Under the pieces are notes generated by a model. It saw only the letters and a list, made by a program, of their open reading frames with translations. It ran no database searches and was not told where the DNA came from. The position numbers were made by a program, and so were the translations under genes. A stretch of DNA of 64,000 bases from JAWXBK01 sp034439975 (GTDB taxonomy: Bacteria > Pseudomonadota > Alphaproteobacteria > Dongiales > Dongiaceae). Location of the stretch: contig JAWXBK010000020.1 of NCBI GenBank assembly GCA_034439975.1, forward strand, positions 1 through 64,000. The letters run 5' to 3'. Of the stretch, positions 17,375-25,960 are shown one piece after another; within the stretch, counting starts at the first letter, position 1, and each line of letters opens with the position of its first letter.

Positions 17375-18661
17375 ATGAGACTTCCCAGCATCCGCCCGGT
17401 CGTACGAAACTCCGCCTATCTCGTGAGCAGTCACGGCATCACGATGCTCCTGCATGTGTTCTATGTCGTCATTCTCGCGCGCCTGCTTGAGCCCGATCTG
17501 TACGGCCTGCTCAATTATGGGGTTTCCTGGTATCTCACGTTCATCGCACTGACTTATCTCGGTCTCGACGTGGTGCTCAGCCGAGAAATCGGCCGGGCCC
17601 GTGACAACGCACCTGCACTGGCCGGCTCCACACTTGCGCTGCGCGGCGGCGCCGCACTGTTTGTTTCTTTCCTGTCTGTTTCGATCGCCCTGGTCGCGGA
17701 ACCCGATTCGGGAGCGCTGGGTTTGATTCTCGTTCTTTCGATTGCACTCTTCAGCCGGGCGATATGGTTATGGTGCGGCTCGGTGTTCACCGCATTCGAG
17801 AATACCCGCTACATTCTCTTTCTAGAACTCGGATTCCGCCCGATCGAGATACTATCCGTCTTCATCGTATTGTCGTTGATTGCACCGAAGAGTGTCATCG
17901 CGATTGCCTGGGTTCATGCCGCCTTGTGGACACTGCAATCGGCCATTGCCGTAGTCATCATCACGAAGCGATTTACCACTCTGGACTTCACGCAGCTTGC
18001 CAGGCAATCGAAGCGCCTCCTCGTCGAGGGGATTCCGGGTGCTCTGTACACGCTGACCGTCATCTGGTTCATGCAGTCGCCGACGGTGCTGTATCGACAG
18101 ATGGTCGGAACCGGCGACTCGCTCGGCCATTTCGCCCTCGCGCTGCAGATCGTCGGATATCTGAACATCATTCCTTATCTGATCGGTTCGGTGTCGCTGC
18201 CGGTTCTGTCGCGATCGGCCACCCGCAATGACGGGAATACGCGCAGGGCCGCAATCGGCGTGCTGACCGCCATTCCGCTGATGGGAATTGCGCTCGGCCT
18301 TCTCGGACTGTGGCTCGCGCCGCCGCTGACCGTCATGATGTTCGGCGAGGCCTATCGGCCAACCGGCACGATCCTGGGCGAAGCGGTCTGGCTTCTGACG
18401 CCCATCAGCCTTGCGATCGGTCTGCAGCAGGTCCTGTTTTCAGTCGGCCGGCACCAATGGCCCGCCGCGATCGGAGCGCTGACCGGCATCGCGGCAATGG
18501 CGGCGTCTTATGCACCGCTGACTGAAGCTTTCGCTTATCGCGGCGCATTGCTGGCGATCGGTCTGGGAATGACGATCTGGGCCTGCGGCGCGATCGTTGC
18601 GCTGATCAGAGGCGGATTGCTCAGCGCCCGCAATCAGGAGACCGCACGACAGGCACCTTGA
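17375..18661 (+). CDS. Wzx-like oligosaccharide flippase
   Basis: A 428-residue polytopic membrane protein of the MOP/polysaccharide-transporter superfamily with about twelve hydrophobic segments. The N-terminus (NSAYLVSSHGITMLLHVFYVVILARLLEPDLYGLLNY) is the typical first helix pair, in which an amphipathic start is followed by LGLDVVLSREIGRA. Such proteins flip undecaprenyl-linked repeat units to the periplasm. It follows two glycan genes on the same strand and converges with a GT4 gene 10 bp away. Its base composition returns to the genome norm, unlike the two genes before it. No wzy polymerase or ligase is in the window. Confidence 0.85.
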   Translation: MRLPSIRPVVRNSAYLVSSHGITMLLHVFYVVILARLLEPDLYGLLNYGVSWYLTFIALTYLGLDVVLSREIGRARDNAPALAGSTLALRGGAALFVSFLSVSIALVAEPDSGALGLILVLSIALFSRAIWLWCGSVFTAFENTRYILFLELGFRPIEILSVFIVLSLIAPKSVIAIAWVHAALWTLQSAIAVVIITKRFTTLDFTQLARQSKRLLVEGIPGALYTLTVIWFMQSPTVLYRQMVGTGDSLGHFALALQIVGYLNIIPYLIGSVSLPVLSRSATRNDGNTRRAAIGVLTAIPLMGIALGLLGLWLAPPLTVMMFGEAYRPTGTILGEAVWLLTPISLAIGLQQVLFSVGRHQWPAAIGALTGIAAMAASYAPLTEAFAYRGALLAIGLGMTIWACGAIVALIRGGLLSARNQETARQAP

Positions 18662-18671
18662 GGCGCGCGCT

Positions 18672-19865
18672 TCATGATCGCTCCCGACGTGAAGCAAGCG
18701 ATGCAAGCTGGCTGTAGAGCTTTTGCCCGATTGCGGCATAACCGATCTGATTGCAAATGGCAGCGGACGGAACCAGCCTTTGAGCGTTGCGCGCCTCCCG
18801 GGCCAACATTTCGATCGCTGCGAGCAGTTCATCGGGGTCGCCTGCGGCCACCAGTCGGACAGCGAGTGTATCGGAACCGATCAGCTCGCGGATCGCCGGG
18901 CTGTCTCGCGTGACCAGAGGCCGCGCGCTCGCTAGAATCTGGAAGACCTTGTTGGGGATCACGCGGGACGCCTTGGCCGATCGGCCAAAGATTCCGAGAC
19001 AGATATCGGCGTTAGTGATTCTCTCCCGCAGATTTGCGTAGGGCACCCACTCGATCCACTGGAGATTCGAAACCGGCCGCTCATCGAGCAATCGCTGGAT
19101 CCTTGGCGCTTCCTGACCGGTGCCGATCAGCGTCCATGCATATCGTGCCGGGTCGCTTCGAGCGGCCGCCGCAATGATCGTTTCGATCCCGTGCAGCGGA
19201 ATGAACTGGCCGTAGAAAAGGATGCGTATCGGCTCGTCGGGTGACGCTGCCGGTCGTCTCGCCAGCGGCTTGAAGATATCGATTTCCGCTCCAACGAAGA
19301 CGGAGGCAACGCGTCCGGGTCGCAGCCCGAAGGTCGCGCGGAACCATTCAGAATGGGTCTGCGTATCCATCAGTACGAGGTCGGCCGCATGCGCCGCCAG
19401 CCAGTCCCACGCCCACAAAAGCCAGGCAACCGGATTCCACCGGCCAATCAGCGCGCGATCCGCGACCACCGTATCGTGAAGCGACAGAAACGCATCCCAT
19501 ACGATCGGCGTCTGCCGAAGCCGCGCGAATAGCCAGAGAAAAAGCACGTCGAGATGACCCAGATACCCAACCACGACCACGTCATGTTGCGGCAAGCGCA
19601 AGTAACGCCAGATCAGCGACGGGTAAGCCGCGATGGAGCGAAGGATACCGACGGCGATCGATCGCCCCCCGGACTGCGCCTTGTCTTCGACCCCGGCCCA
19701 TATGTCCGTGTGACATTCGACGAGATCAACGTCGGTCTCACGCAATGCACGAAGCATGATTCGCGTGCGCGGCTTGCCGAGATCGTAGGTGCCCCAGAAA
19801 ACAACGCGGAGCCGGTTCGACGGCAATGTCGTCAGCGGCCCCTCCTGTGCTTTCGGATGCTCCAC
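18672..19865 (-). CDS. GT4-family glycosyltransferase
   Basis: A 397-residue GT-B glycosyltransferase. The N-terminal acceptor half begins LRVVFWGTYDLGKPRTRIML. The C-terminal donor half (about 210-380) has IRILFYGQFIPLHGIETII, WTLIGTGQEAPRIQRLL and the loop around SRVIPNKVFQILASARPLV, which positions the nucleotide-sugar phosphate. The start is GTG directly after the stop of the upstream PAP2 gene (TGA then GTG), so the pair is translationally linked. An internal start near LRVVFWG is possible. The acceptor is probably a lipid-linked glycan, since a lipid-phosphate-type PAP2 protein and a flippase are neighbours. Confidence 0.8.
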   Translation of the reverse strand: MEHPKAQEGPLTTLPSNRLRVVFWGTYDLGKPRTRIMLRALRETDVDLVECHTDIWAGVEDKAQSGGRSIAVGILRSIAAYPSLIWRYLRLPQHDVVVVGYLGHLDVLFLWLFARLRQTPIVWDAFLSLHDTVVADRALIGRWNPVAWLLWAWDWLAAHAADLVLMDTQTHSEWFRATFGLRPGRVASVFVGAEIDIFKPLARRPAASPDEPIRILFYGQFIPLHGIETIIAAAARSDPARYAWTLIGTGQEAPRIQRLLDERPVSNLQWIEWVPYANLRERITNADICLGIFGRSAKASRVIPNKVFQILASARPLVTRDSPAIRELIGSDTLAVRLVAAGDPDELLAAIEMLAREARNAQRLVPSAAICNQIGYAAIGQKLYSQLASLASRRERS

Positions 19866-20981
19866 TCAGTGAGTATCTGCGACATCGTCGGGTTTCCACG
19901 GATAGCTCCGTCGCGCCAGCCACCCCGAGAACCACCAGACCAGTAGTACGCCCGGCACCATCACGTAGCCGTCGATTGCATAGTGCCAGCCGAGATGAAC
20001 CGAGCCGATCAGTACGATCAGGAAATACGTGAAGAGAATGATTCCGAGCCAGCGCGCGGTTCGCCAGCCGACTAGGGCGAAAAGCAACGTCATCGCGACA
20101 TGCATGCTCGGCATTGCCGAGATGCCGCCGCCGAGCCGAACGTCGCGCATCAGGTAGTTATCCCAGAGCACCCCCTGCGCCACCAATGCACCGATACTAT
20201 ACTGTTCGTTCGCCGAGCGGAGAGCGTCCATGAGCGGTTCGAACGGATCGGTACCGTCGATGAGCAGCCCGTAAAATGCGGGTCCAGCCGACGTGAAATA
20301 GATGGCGCCGAGTACTCCAAAGATGATCCATATGAGTAACAGGCTGTAGAAGAACAGCAGGCGCAGCGTCGGGTTCCGCAGACTGAAGGCCTCCCACGTC
20401 CAGACGAACGACAGCGCGAAAAACCACAGACTGTAGAACCAGCCGACGATCGCAGTGGCGAACGGGCTGCCGAGAATCGGCTGCAGCAGTTCCCATGGCT
20501 GAAAGCCGAAATGCAGAAAGGTATCCAGTTCGACAAATTCGGGATCCCAGGTGAACGGGTCGATGCGCGGGATCGCAGCCTTGACGAGCGTGAACGCGCC
20601 GCCAAACCGCGGAATAAAAATCAGCAGGGGCAGCGCAATCGCGATGCGGTCGAGAATGAAAAACCGGTCGCGCAGATGATGCGCGAAGAGCTGGAGCGGT
20701 CGTCGCGGTCGGATCGCAACGATGATGTAGAGCGCATGCCCGAGCAGCAGGCACACAACGGCGAGCGGCATCAGCACCATGTAGGTCGGCAAATAAGCCC
20801 AGAGCGAGCGGTGCGTCGGCATGTCGAGCGCCGCACCGACGACGATCGCTGCGAGGATGAAACCCATGATAATCGCGAGAAGGCCGGCCTGATTAAGGAA
20901 CGAGCGTTTCAACACGGCGAACAGCCGTTGGACACGGAAGCCGCCAACCGTCTGCCTCGAAACGCCCTGCTCCGCTGCCAT
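19866..20981 (-). CDS. PAP2-superfamily membrane protein (inositolphosphotransferase-like)
   Basis: A 371-residue membrane protein with about seven hydrophobic segments. The PAP2 signature lies in the C-terminal third: GGISAMPSMHVAMTLL (the SxxSxH-type motif) and GSVHLGWHYAIDGYVMVPG (the His/Asp motif with catalytic histidine). The N-terminal half is long, as in the inositolphosphotransferase/Aur1-like branch, which moves phospho-headgroups between lipids. I start at MAAEQGVSRQTV; a much longer upstream frame exists but reads antisense through the ASCH gene. Its stop abuts the GTG of the GT4 gene. Possible roles are recycling of polyprenyl pyrophosphate or lipid head-group transfer to a glycan. 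Confidence 0.8.
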   Translation of the reverse strand: MAAEQGVSRQTVGGFRVQRLFAVLKRSFLNQAGLLAIIMGFILAAIVVGAALDMPTHRSLWAYLPTYMVLMPLAVVCLLLGHALYIIVAIRPRRPLQLFAHHLRDRFFILDRIAIALPLLIFIPRFGGAFTLVKAAIPRIDPFTWDPEFVELDTFLHFGFQPWELLQPILGSPFATAIVGWFYSLWFFALSFVWTWEAFSLRNPTLRLLFFYSLLLIWIIFGVLGAIYFTSAGPAFYGLLIDGTDPFEPLMDALRSANEQYSIGALVAQGVLWDNYLMRDVRLGGGISAMPSMHVAMTLLFALVGWRTARWLGIILFTYFLIVLIGSVHLGWHYAIDGYVMVPGVLLVWWFSGWLARRSYPWKPDDVADTH

Positions 20982-21332
20982 CCAGTCCCGATCCCTGTTG
21001 CCCCTGCCCCAGCGATAGTTCGCTGCGCCTGAGAAAATCTGGTCGACCACATTGGGCCGCACCGCCGTCTCGGGCCGATTCGCGAGGCCCAATAACAGGA
21101 TAGTCCGCGGCGATCCGGTGGACCAATGGCGCCGCCGCGCAGGGGTCGGCGCCCGGTCTTGGGGCCCTCCCGGCCGTCCGGAAGGTCCACTTTCGACCCT
21201 GCTAGTTTTCCGCGGTACCCGGCCCGGAATCCAGTTTTTCTCGGGTCCGGCGCGAAATCTTCTCATTTGTCGGGGTCGCGGTTTCGTCGCCAAATCCAGG
21301 CAACAACCGGCTTTTTCGGGAGGAGATCGGCC
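20982..21332. other. Divergent intergenic region, no gene found
   Basis: About 350 bp between the divergent PAP2 and ASCH genes. It is G+C-rich, with several short GC palindromes and an AT-richer part just before the ASCH gene. It must hold promoters in both directions, but I see no convincing -35/-10 pair, no conserved RNA and no reading frame with protein-like composition. GGGAGGAG at its right end is the ribosome site of the ASCH gene. Confidence 0.4.
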
Positions 21333-21824
21333 ATGATCGGCAAGAAAACCAAATCGATCGAAGAATTCTGGCAGCGCTGCCGGCGCGACCACAAGATCGA
21401 GACCAACGATTATCACGTCAGCACCTTCGCCGACCCGCAATTCCTCGATCTGAACGACCCGCTGCTCGACCTCTCGGAGCAGCCGAAGCTGGTCGCGGCG
21501 CGTCAGAAACAGGGCACCGCCCACATGCTGCTGGAGTTCGAGCGCAACAAGGTGCCGCGGCGCAAGGTCGGCGACTATTGGGTGGTGCCGACCTTCGACA
21601 ACGAGCCTTTGTTCCTCGTGAAGGTCGTCGATGTGTACGTGAAGCCGTTCAACGAGGTGCCGGATTCCTTCGCCAAGCGCGAGGGCGAAGGCGAGCAGAC
21701 CCAGAAATGGTGGCAGGACGCGCACCGGGCCTATTTCCAGCCGCAATGCAAGAAATGGGGTGTCGCATGGCGCGAGGATACGCCGACCGTTTGCGAAAGC
21801 TTCGAACTGGTGGCGATGGCCTGA
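21333..21824 (+). CDS. ASCH-domain protein, paralogue 1
   Basis: A 163-residue soluble protein of the long ASCH type (PUA-like fold). The core reads KVGDYWVVPTFDNEPLFLVK, then VKPFNEVPDSFAKREGEGE, W..AHRAYF and TVCESFELV, matching the family's VGDY...EGEGD...W...H..FF...VVCE pattern. A lysine and threonine in RQKQGTAH sit where ASCH proteins have GTKTAT. ASCH domains bind nucleic acids or modified nucleosides; E. coli YqfB hydrolyses N4-acetylcytidine. The N-terminus (MIGKKTKSIEEFWQ..., TNDYHVSTF) is shared with the paralogue 1.7 kb downstream. A strong GGGAGGAG precedes the ATG. Substrate unknown; it sits 101 bp before an ammonia-lyase gene on the same strand. Confidence 0.8.
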   Translation: MIGKKTKSIEEFWQRCRRDHKIETNDYHVSTFADPQFLDLNDPLLDLSEQPKLVAARQKQGTAHMLLEFERNKVPRRKVGDYWVVPTFDNEPLFLVKVVDVYVKPFNEVPDSFAKREGEGEQTQKWWQDAHRAYFQPQCKKWGVAWREDTPTVCESFELVAMA

Positions 21825-21925
21825 GGCCAAAGCCGCCGGCGATGGGGTGAGACCGGTGCCTCGACGCGCGTGCGCCGGGTCGCCCCGGCTCTCTTGTCGA
21901 ACGTGACGCCACAAGGAAAAAGCTC

Positions 21926-23467
21926 ATGCCTGCCCGCATCACCCTCTCGCCCGGCGCGCTGACGCTCGCCGATCTGCGTGCGCTCGAAGATCCGGCCTGC
22001 ACGGTCGCGATCGCCGACGAAGGCCGCACGCGGATGCAACGCGGCTCGAAAATACTCGGCGAGAAACTCGCCGCCGGCAAACTGGTCTACAGCGTCAATA
22101 CCGGGTTCGGCCCGCTGTCGGGCACGCGCATCGCCGACGACAAGCTCGGTGAGTTGCAGCTCCGGCTGATCCTGTCGAACTCGACCGGTGTCGGCAAACC
22201 GCTGGCCGAGAAGATCGTGCGCCGCATCATGGTGCTGAAGCTGGCCGCGTTACTGCCGGGCACGACCGGCGTACGCGTCGAGCTGGCCGAGGCCATCCTC
22301 GCGCTGCTCAACGCCGGCATCCATCCCGTGATTCCGGAAAAGGGGTCGGTTGGCGCGTCGGGCGATCTGGCGCCACTCGCCCATCTCGGTGCCGGGCTGA
22401 TCGGCATCGGCGAGGTGTTTCACAAGGGCACGCGGAAGCCGGCCGTCGAGGCACTGAAAGCGGCGGGACTAGCGCCGTTCGTGCTTGGTCCAAAGGAAGG
22501 CGCTGCGATCGTCAACGGTACGCAGGTATCGACCGCACTCGCGGTCGAAGGCCTGTTCCGCACCGAAGAATGTTTTGCCGCCGCTCTGGTCGCGGGCGCG
22601 ATGAGCGTCGAGGCGAGCCGCGGTTCGGCCGGCGCACTCGATGCCCGCATCCATGAGTGGCGCGGCCAGCCCGGCCAGCAGGCGGTTGCTGCGGCGCTGC
22701 GCGGCCTCCTCGACGGGAGCGCCATACAGGCTGCCGGCAGCCCGCGCATCCAGGATCCCTATTGCCTGCGCTGTCAGCCGCAGGTGATGGGCGCCGCCCT
22801 CGATCTCATCCGAAACACGGCCGAAACCTTGCGGCACGAGCTCAATGCCGTCAGCGACAATCCGCTGATCTGCCTCGAGACCGGTGATGTATTGTTTGGC
22901 GGCAATTTCCATGCGCAGCCGATCGGTCTTGCCGCCGACAGTCTTGCTTTGGCCATTGCGGAAACCGGATCGATCTCTGAACGGCGCATCGCCTTCCTGG
23001 TCGATGCTCATATGAGCGGCCTGCCGGCGTTTCTGGTCGAAGAAGGCGGGCTCAACTCTGGCTTCATGCTGGCGCAGGTGACCGCTGCGGCGCTCGTCAG
23101 CGAGAACAAGGCGATGGCGCATCCCGGCAGCATCGACAGCATCCCGACCGGCGCCAATTATGAAGACTATGTTTCGATGGCGACCTATGCGGCACGGCGC
23201 ACCGGCGATATGGCAGAGAACCTGCGCCACATCATCGCGATCGAGCTGTTGGCCGGCTGTCAGGGGCTTGAGTTCCGCCGCCCGACGCGCAGCAGCGACA
23301 TACTCGAAAGCGTATTCGGCACGGTTCGAAAACAGGTCGCGAAATGGGATCAGGACCGTTTCTTCAAGCCGGACCTCGATGCGGCCGCATCTTTGATCGG
23401 GACCGCATCGCTCATTCCCGATCCGGCACGCGCGGTGCTGCCGAGCATGAACGGTAACGCCGGCTAA
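21926..23467 (+). CDS. hutH: Histidine ammonia-lyase family enzyme with altered substrate pocket
   Basis: A 513-residue aromatic-amino-acid lyase-family enzyme. The MIO cofactor triplet Ala144-Ser145-Gly146 is in GSVGASGDLAPLAH. Tyr55 (VYSVNTGFG), the NGTQ loop, QDPYCLRCQPQVMG and SDNPL are all conserved, so elimination of ammonia from an amino acid is expected. The histidine that contacts imidazole in Pseudomonas putida HutH (SHAAG, His83) is Asn85 here (LSNSTG), QEDHVSM reads YEDYVSM, and FHAEP reads FHAQP. No hutU, hutI or hutG is nearby. It could still be a divergent urocanate-forming enzyme, but the pocket changes and the two flanking ASCH genes suggest another substrate. Length is normal. 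Confidence 0.8.
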   Translation: MPARITLSPGALTLADLRALEDPACTVAIADEGRTRMQRGSKILGEKLAAGKLVYSVNTGFGPLSGTRIADDKLGELQLRLILSNSTGVGKPLAEKIVRRIMVLKLAALLPGTTGVRVELAEAILALLNAGIHPVIPEKGSVGASGDLAPLAHLGAGLIGIGEVFHKGTRKPAVEALKAAGLAPFVLGPKEGAAIVNGTQVSTALAVEGLFRTEECFAAALVAGAMSVEASRGSAGALDARIHEWRGQPGQQAVAAALRGLLDGSAIQAAGSPRIQDPYCLRCQPQVMGAALDLIRNTAETLRHELNAVSDNPLICLETGDVLFGGNFHAQPIGLAADSLALAIAETGSISERRIAFLVDAHMSGLPAFLVEEGGLNSGFMLAQVTAAALVSENKAMAHPGSIDSIPTGANYEDYVSMATYAARRTGDMAENLRHIIAIELLAGCQGLEFRRPTRSSDILESVFGTVRKQVAKWDQDRFFKPDLDAAASLIGTASLIPDPARAVLPSMNGNAG

Positions 23468-23498
23468 TCCCGCAACGCTCCACAAAGGCAAGGCCACC

Positions 23499-24038
23499 AT
23501 GATCGGTGAGAAGACGAAGGAAGTCGAAAATTTCTGGCAGGAGGCCCGCCGCAAGCACAAGATCGCCACCAACGACTATCATGCCTGCACACTCGGTCAT
23601 CCGGATGCGTTCGATCCCGACGTGCCGAGCCTCGATCTCTCGGATCAGCCGCGTCTGATCGGCAAGAATCAGAAACGCGGCACGGCACATCTCGCGCGCG
23701 AATTCGAGGCGAACAAGATCTCGCGCCGCAAGGTCGGCGACTACTGGATCATTCTCGACTACGACAACGCGCCCTTGTTTCTGGTGCAGGTGACCGAAGT
23801 CGAGGTGACGCCGTTCAACAACGTGACGGAAACCTGGGCCGCGGTCGAAGGCGAAGGCGACAGCAGCCTCGCCTGGTGGGCCGATGCGCATTACGAGTAC
23901 TACACGCGGCAGTGCAAACCGCTGGGTATCATTTGGCGCGACGATCTACCGGTCGTCTGCGAGACCTGGAAAGTGATCGAGCCGGCCGAACGCGGGCGCG
24001 CGGCGATGAACGCCAAACCGCGCCAGAAAGCACCATAA
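23499..24038 (+). CDS. ASCH-domain protein, paralogue 2
   Basis: A 179-residue protein clearly homologous over its whole length to the ASCH gene before the ammonia lyase. Shared blocks include an almost identical MIG.KTK start, HKI.TNDYH, GTAH, RRKVGDYW, PLFLV, EGEGD and VVCE; by eye roughly half the positions are identical. The C-terminus has an extra basic tail (ERGRAAMNAKPRQKAP). The Lys/Thr in NQKRGTAH and the EGEGD acid cluster are kept. It starts 31 bp after the ammonia-lyase stop, so it is probably co-transcribed with it. It converges with the transporter ATPase gene. Function unknown; ASCH proteins act on RNA, nucleosides or amides. Confidence 0.8.
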   Translation: MIGEKTKEVENFWQEARRKHKIATNDYHACTLGHPDAFDPDVPSLDLSDQPRLIGKNQKRGTAHLAREFEANKISRRKVGDYWIILDYDNAPLFLVQVTEVEVTPFNNVTETWAAVEGEGDSSLAWWADAHYEYYTRQCKPLGIIWRDDLPVVCETWKVIEPAERGRAAMNAKPRQKAP

Positions 24039-24039
24039 G

Positions 24040-24060
24040 CGGGACGATCAGTTTGTCCCG
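24040..24060. terminator. Candidate bidirectional stem-loop between convergent operons
   Basis: A 6-bp stem CGGGAC/GTCCCG with a 9-base loop, placed right after the ASCH stop and including the stop of the convergent ABC ATPase gene in its loop. There is no T-run on either strand, so termination, if any, is weak or Rho-assisted. Confidence 0.3.
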
Positions 24061-25142
24061 GGCAGCAGATAGGTATCGGCGCTCGACCAGGAGAGATTGA
24101 GTTGCGATCCGATCGTCGTGGCCGTTTCGTCGACCTGCGAACTCGCCTTCTGCACCCGAAACTCGACGCCCTGATCGGTTTCGACGAAGAGCTGCGCAAC
24201 GGCCCCTGAAAACTCGGCGGCAACGACGCGGCCGGTCACGTGGTTCTTGTCGGACGGAGAACCGCCGGCGATCGCGATCTTGTCCGCCCCGATGATGAAG
24301 ATGGCGGACTCTCCAACCCGGATCGCACGATCGGCCGGCAGATCGACCTCGAAGTTACCCGACGGTGTAGCGATTGTCGCACGGCCCGCGGCAAGCGTTG
24401 CTACATTGCCGGCGATGACATTGTTCGCGCCGACGAATTCGGCGACGAACCGGCTTTGCGGCTTGCGGTAGACCTCGTGCGGCGTACCGATCTGTTCGAT
24501 CCGCCCCTCATTCATGATCACGATGCGGTCGGCCATCGCCATCGCCTCGGACTGATTATGCGTCACATAGACGAAGGTGATGCCTAGTTCGTGATGCAGG
24601 CGCCGTAGCTCGCGCTGCATCGAACGGCCGATTTTCGCATCGAGTGCGCCGAGCGGTTCGTCGAGCAACAGGGTCTTCGGGTCGAGCACGATCGCGCGCG
24701 CAAGGCCGACGCGCTGCTTCTGACCACCGGAAAGCTGCAGCACCGAGCGACCCTCCATACCGGCGAGACCGACGGTCTGAACCACGTTCCTGACCCGGAC
24801 ATCGCGTTCGGCACGCGGCACGCCGCGCATTCGCAGTCCGTACTCGATATTCTGTGCGACGTTCATATGCGGAAACAGCGTAAAGTTCTGCCAGACCAGC
24901 GGCGTGTCGCGCCGCCACGGCTTCACATCGTTGACACGCTTGCCGTCGATGAAAATGTCACCGCCGCTGGGTTTCTCGAGGCCTGCGATCATGCGCAGCG
25001 TTGAGGTCTTGCCGCAGCCGGACGGACCGATGATGGCCAGGAACTCGCCATCCTGCACCTCGAGATCGATGCCGCGCACGGCTTCGACCGAGCCGTAGCT
25101 CTTGGTCACGTTCGATAAAGCGATGATCGGGGCGTTTGCCAT
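24048..25142 (-). CDS. ABC transporter ATPase, PotA-like
   Basis: A 364-residue ATPase of the spermidine/putrescine (PotA) class that powers import through the two permeases upstream. It shows Walker A GPSGCGKTS (residues 39-47), the signature LSGGQKQR, Walker B LLLDEPLGALD, the H-loop VTHNQSEAMAMADR, and a C-terminal TOBE-like regulatory domain (about 270-360, ending ADTYLLPGTN). The ATG of MANAPII shares one base with the stop of the PotC-like permease gene (TGATG). An additional upstream TTG is less likely. Last gene of the transporter operon. Confidence 0.9.
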   Translation of the reverse strand: MANAPIIALSNVTKSYGSVEAVRGIDLEVQDGEFLAIIGPSGCGKTSTLRMIAGLEKPSGGDIFIDGKRVNDVKPWRRDTPLVWQNFTLFPHMNVAQNIEYGLRMRGVPRAERDVRVRNVVQTVGLAGMEGRSVLQLSGGQKQRVGLARAIVLDPKTLLLDEPLGALDAKIGRSMQRELRRLHHELGITFVYVTHNQSEAMAMADRIVIMNEGRIEQIGTPHEVYRKPQSRFVAEFVGANNVIAGNVATLAAGRATIATPSGNFEVDLPADRAIRVGESAIFIIGADKIAIAGGSPSDKNHVTGRVVAAEFSGAVAQLFVETDQGVEFRVQKASSQVDETATTIGSQLNLSWSSADTYLLPGTN

Positions 25143-25960
25143 CAATGGGTCTCATATCTGCGTTTGAAGTCCTGCCGGTATTTTTTGCCGGCGCGGAAGA
25201 TGAGGAATTCCGCCAGGATGACGACGGAGATCGAGACGCCGAAGGCGAGCGTACCGATCGCGTTCACATGCGCGCTGATCTGCCCCTGGAATTTGACCCA
25301 GAGATAGACCGGCAAGGTGACTTCGATTCCCGACACCAGCCAGGCGACGATGAATTCGTCCCACGACACGACCATCGACAACAGAAAGGCGGCCGCGACC
25401 GCGGCACTGGCCTGCGGCAGGACGACAGTGCGAATGGCATGCCATTCGTTGGCGCCGAGATTCCACGCCGCCTGTTCGAGATTGGGATCGAGATCGTTGA
25501 GCCGAAGCCGCATGATGCCGAACGCAAAGGGCGCGGTCAGCACGACATGCGCGAGGACGACCGAGAACAGGCTCTTGGTCAGGCCGAGTTCGCGGAAATA
25601 AATCAACATGATGAGCGCCAGAATGACGAGCGGAATGCAGGGCGGCGCCACGATAAAGGCGATGTAGGCATTCTTACCGGGGAACTCCCAGCGATTGACG
25701 AAATAGGCGGCCGCGCATCCGAGCGGCGTCGCGATGGCGGCCGACGCGGTTGCCACGAACAGGCTGTTCTTGATGACGCCAATCACCTGCGGGTCGCTCA
25801 ACGCCGAAAACCATGTCAGCGAGAAGCCCTGCCAGGGCAGATAGGGAAAGCGGCTTTCGTTGAACGCGAAGACGATCATCGTCACGAACGGCGCGAAGAT
25901 GAACGCAAAGGCCAGAAACATATAAAAACCGAGGCCGAGTTTGATCAGGCGGTCGATCAT
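25142..25960 (-). CDS. ABC permease, PotC-like
   Basis: A 272-residue binding-protein-dependent permease with six hydrophobic segments. The EAA loop that docks with the ATPase is LEQAAWNLGANEWHAIRTVVLP (about residues 160-181). The order after the solute-binding protein and first permease, and before the ATPase, is that of potD/F-potB-potC-potA-type operons. It overlaps the upstream permease by four bases and the ATPase by one, so expression is tightly coupled. Confidence 0.9.
   Translation of the reverse strand: MIDRLIKLGLGFYMFLAFAFIFAPFVTMIVFAFNESRFPYLPWQGFSLTWFSALSDPQVIGVIKNSLFVATASAAIATPLGCAAAYFVNRWEFPGKNAYIAFIVAPPCIPLVILALIMLIYFRELGLTKSLFSVVLAHVVLTAPFAFGIMRLRLNDLDPNLEQAAWNLGANEWHAIRTVVLPQASAAVAAAFLLSMVVSWDEFIVAWLVSGIEVTLPVYLWVKFQGQISAHVNAIGTLAFGVSISVVILAEFLIFRAGKKYRQDFKRRYETH

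Noticed and set aside
21160..21215. Possible 4.5S (SRP) RNA because of TCCGGAAGG
   Set aside because: Only the short tetraloop-like core matches; the flanking GGTCAGG and AGCAGCC parts and the stem are missing.
20982..21914. Upstream extension of the PAP2 protein by about 310 residues
   Set aside because: The extension reads antisense through the ASCH gene and has no membrane or PAP2 features; the ATG at 20981 fits the family.
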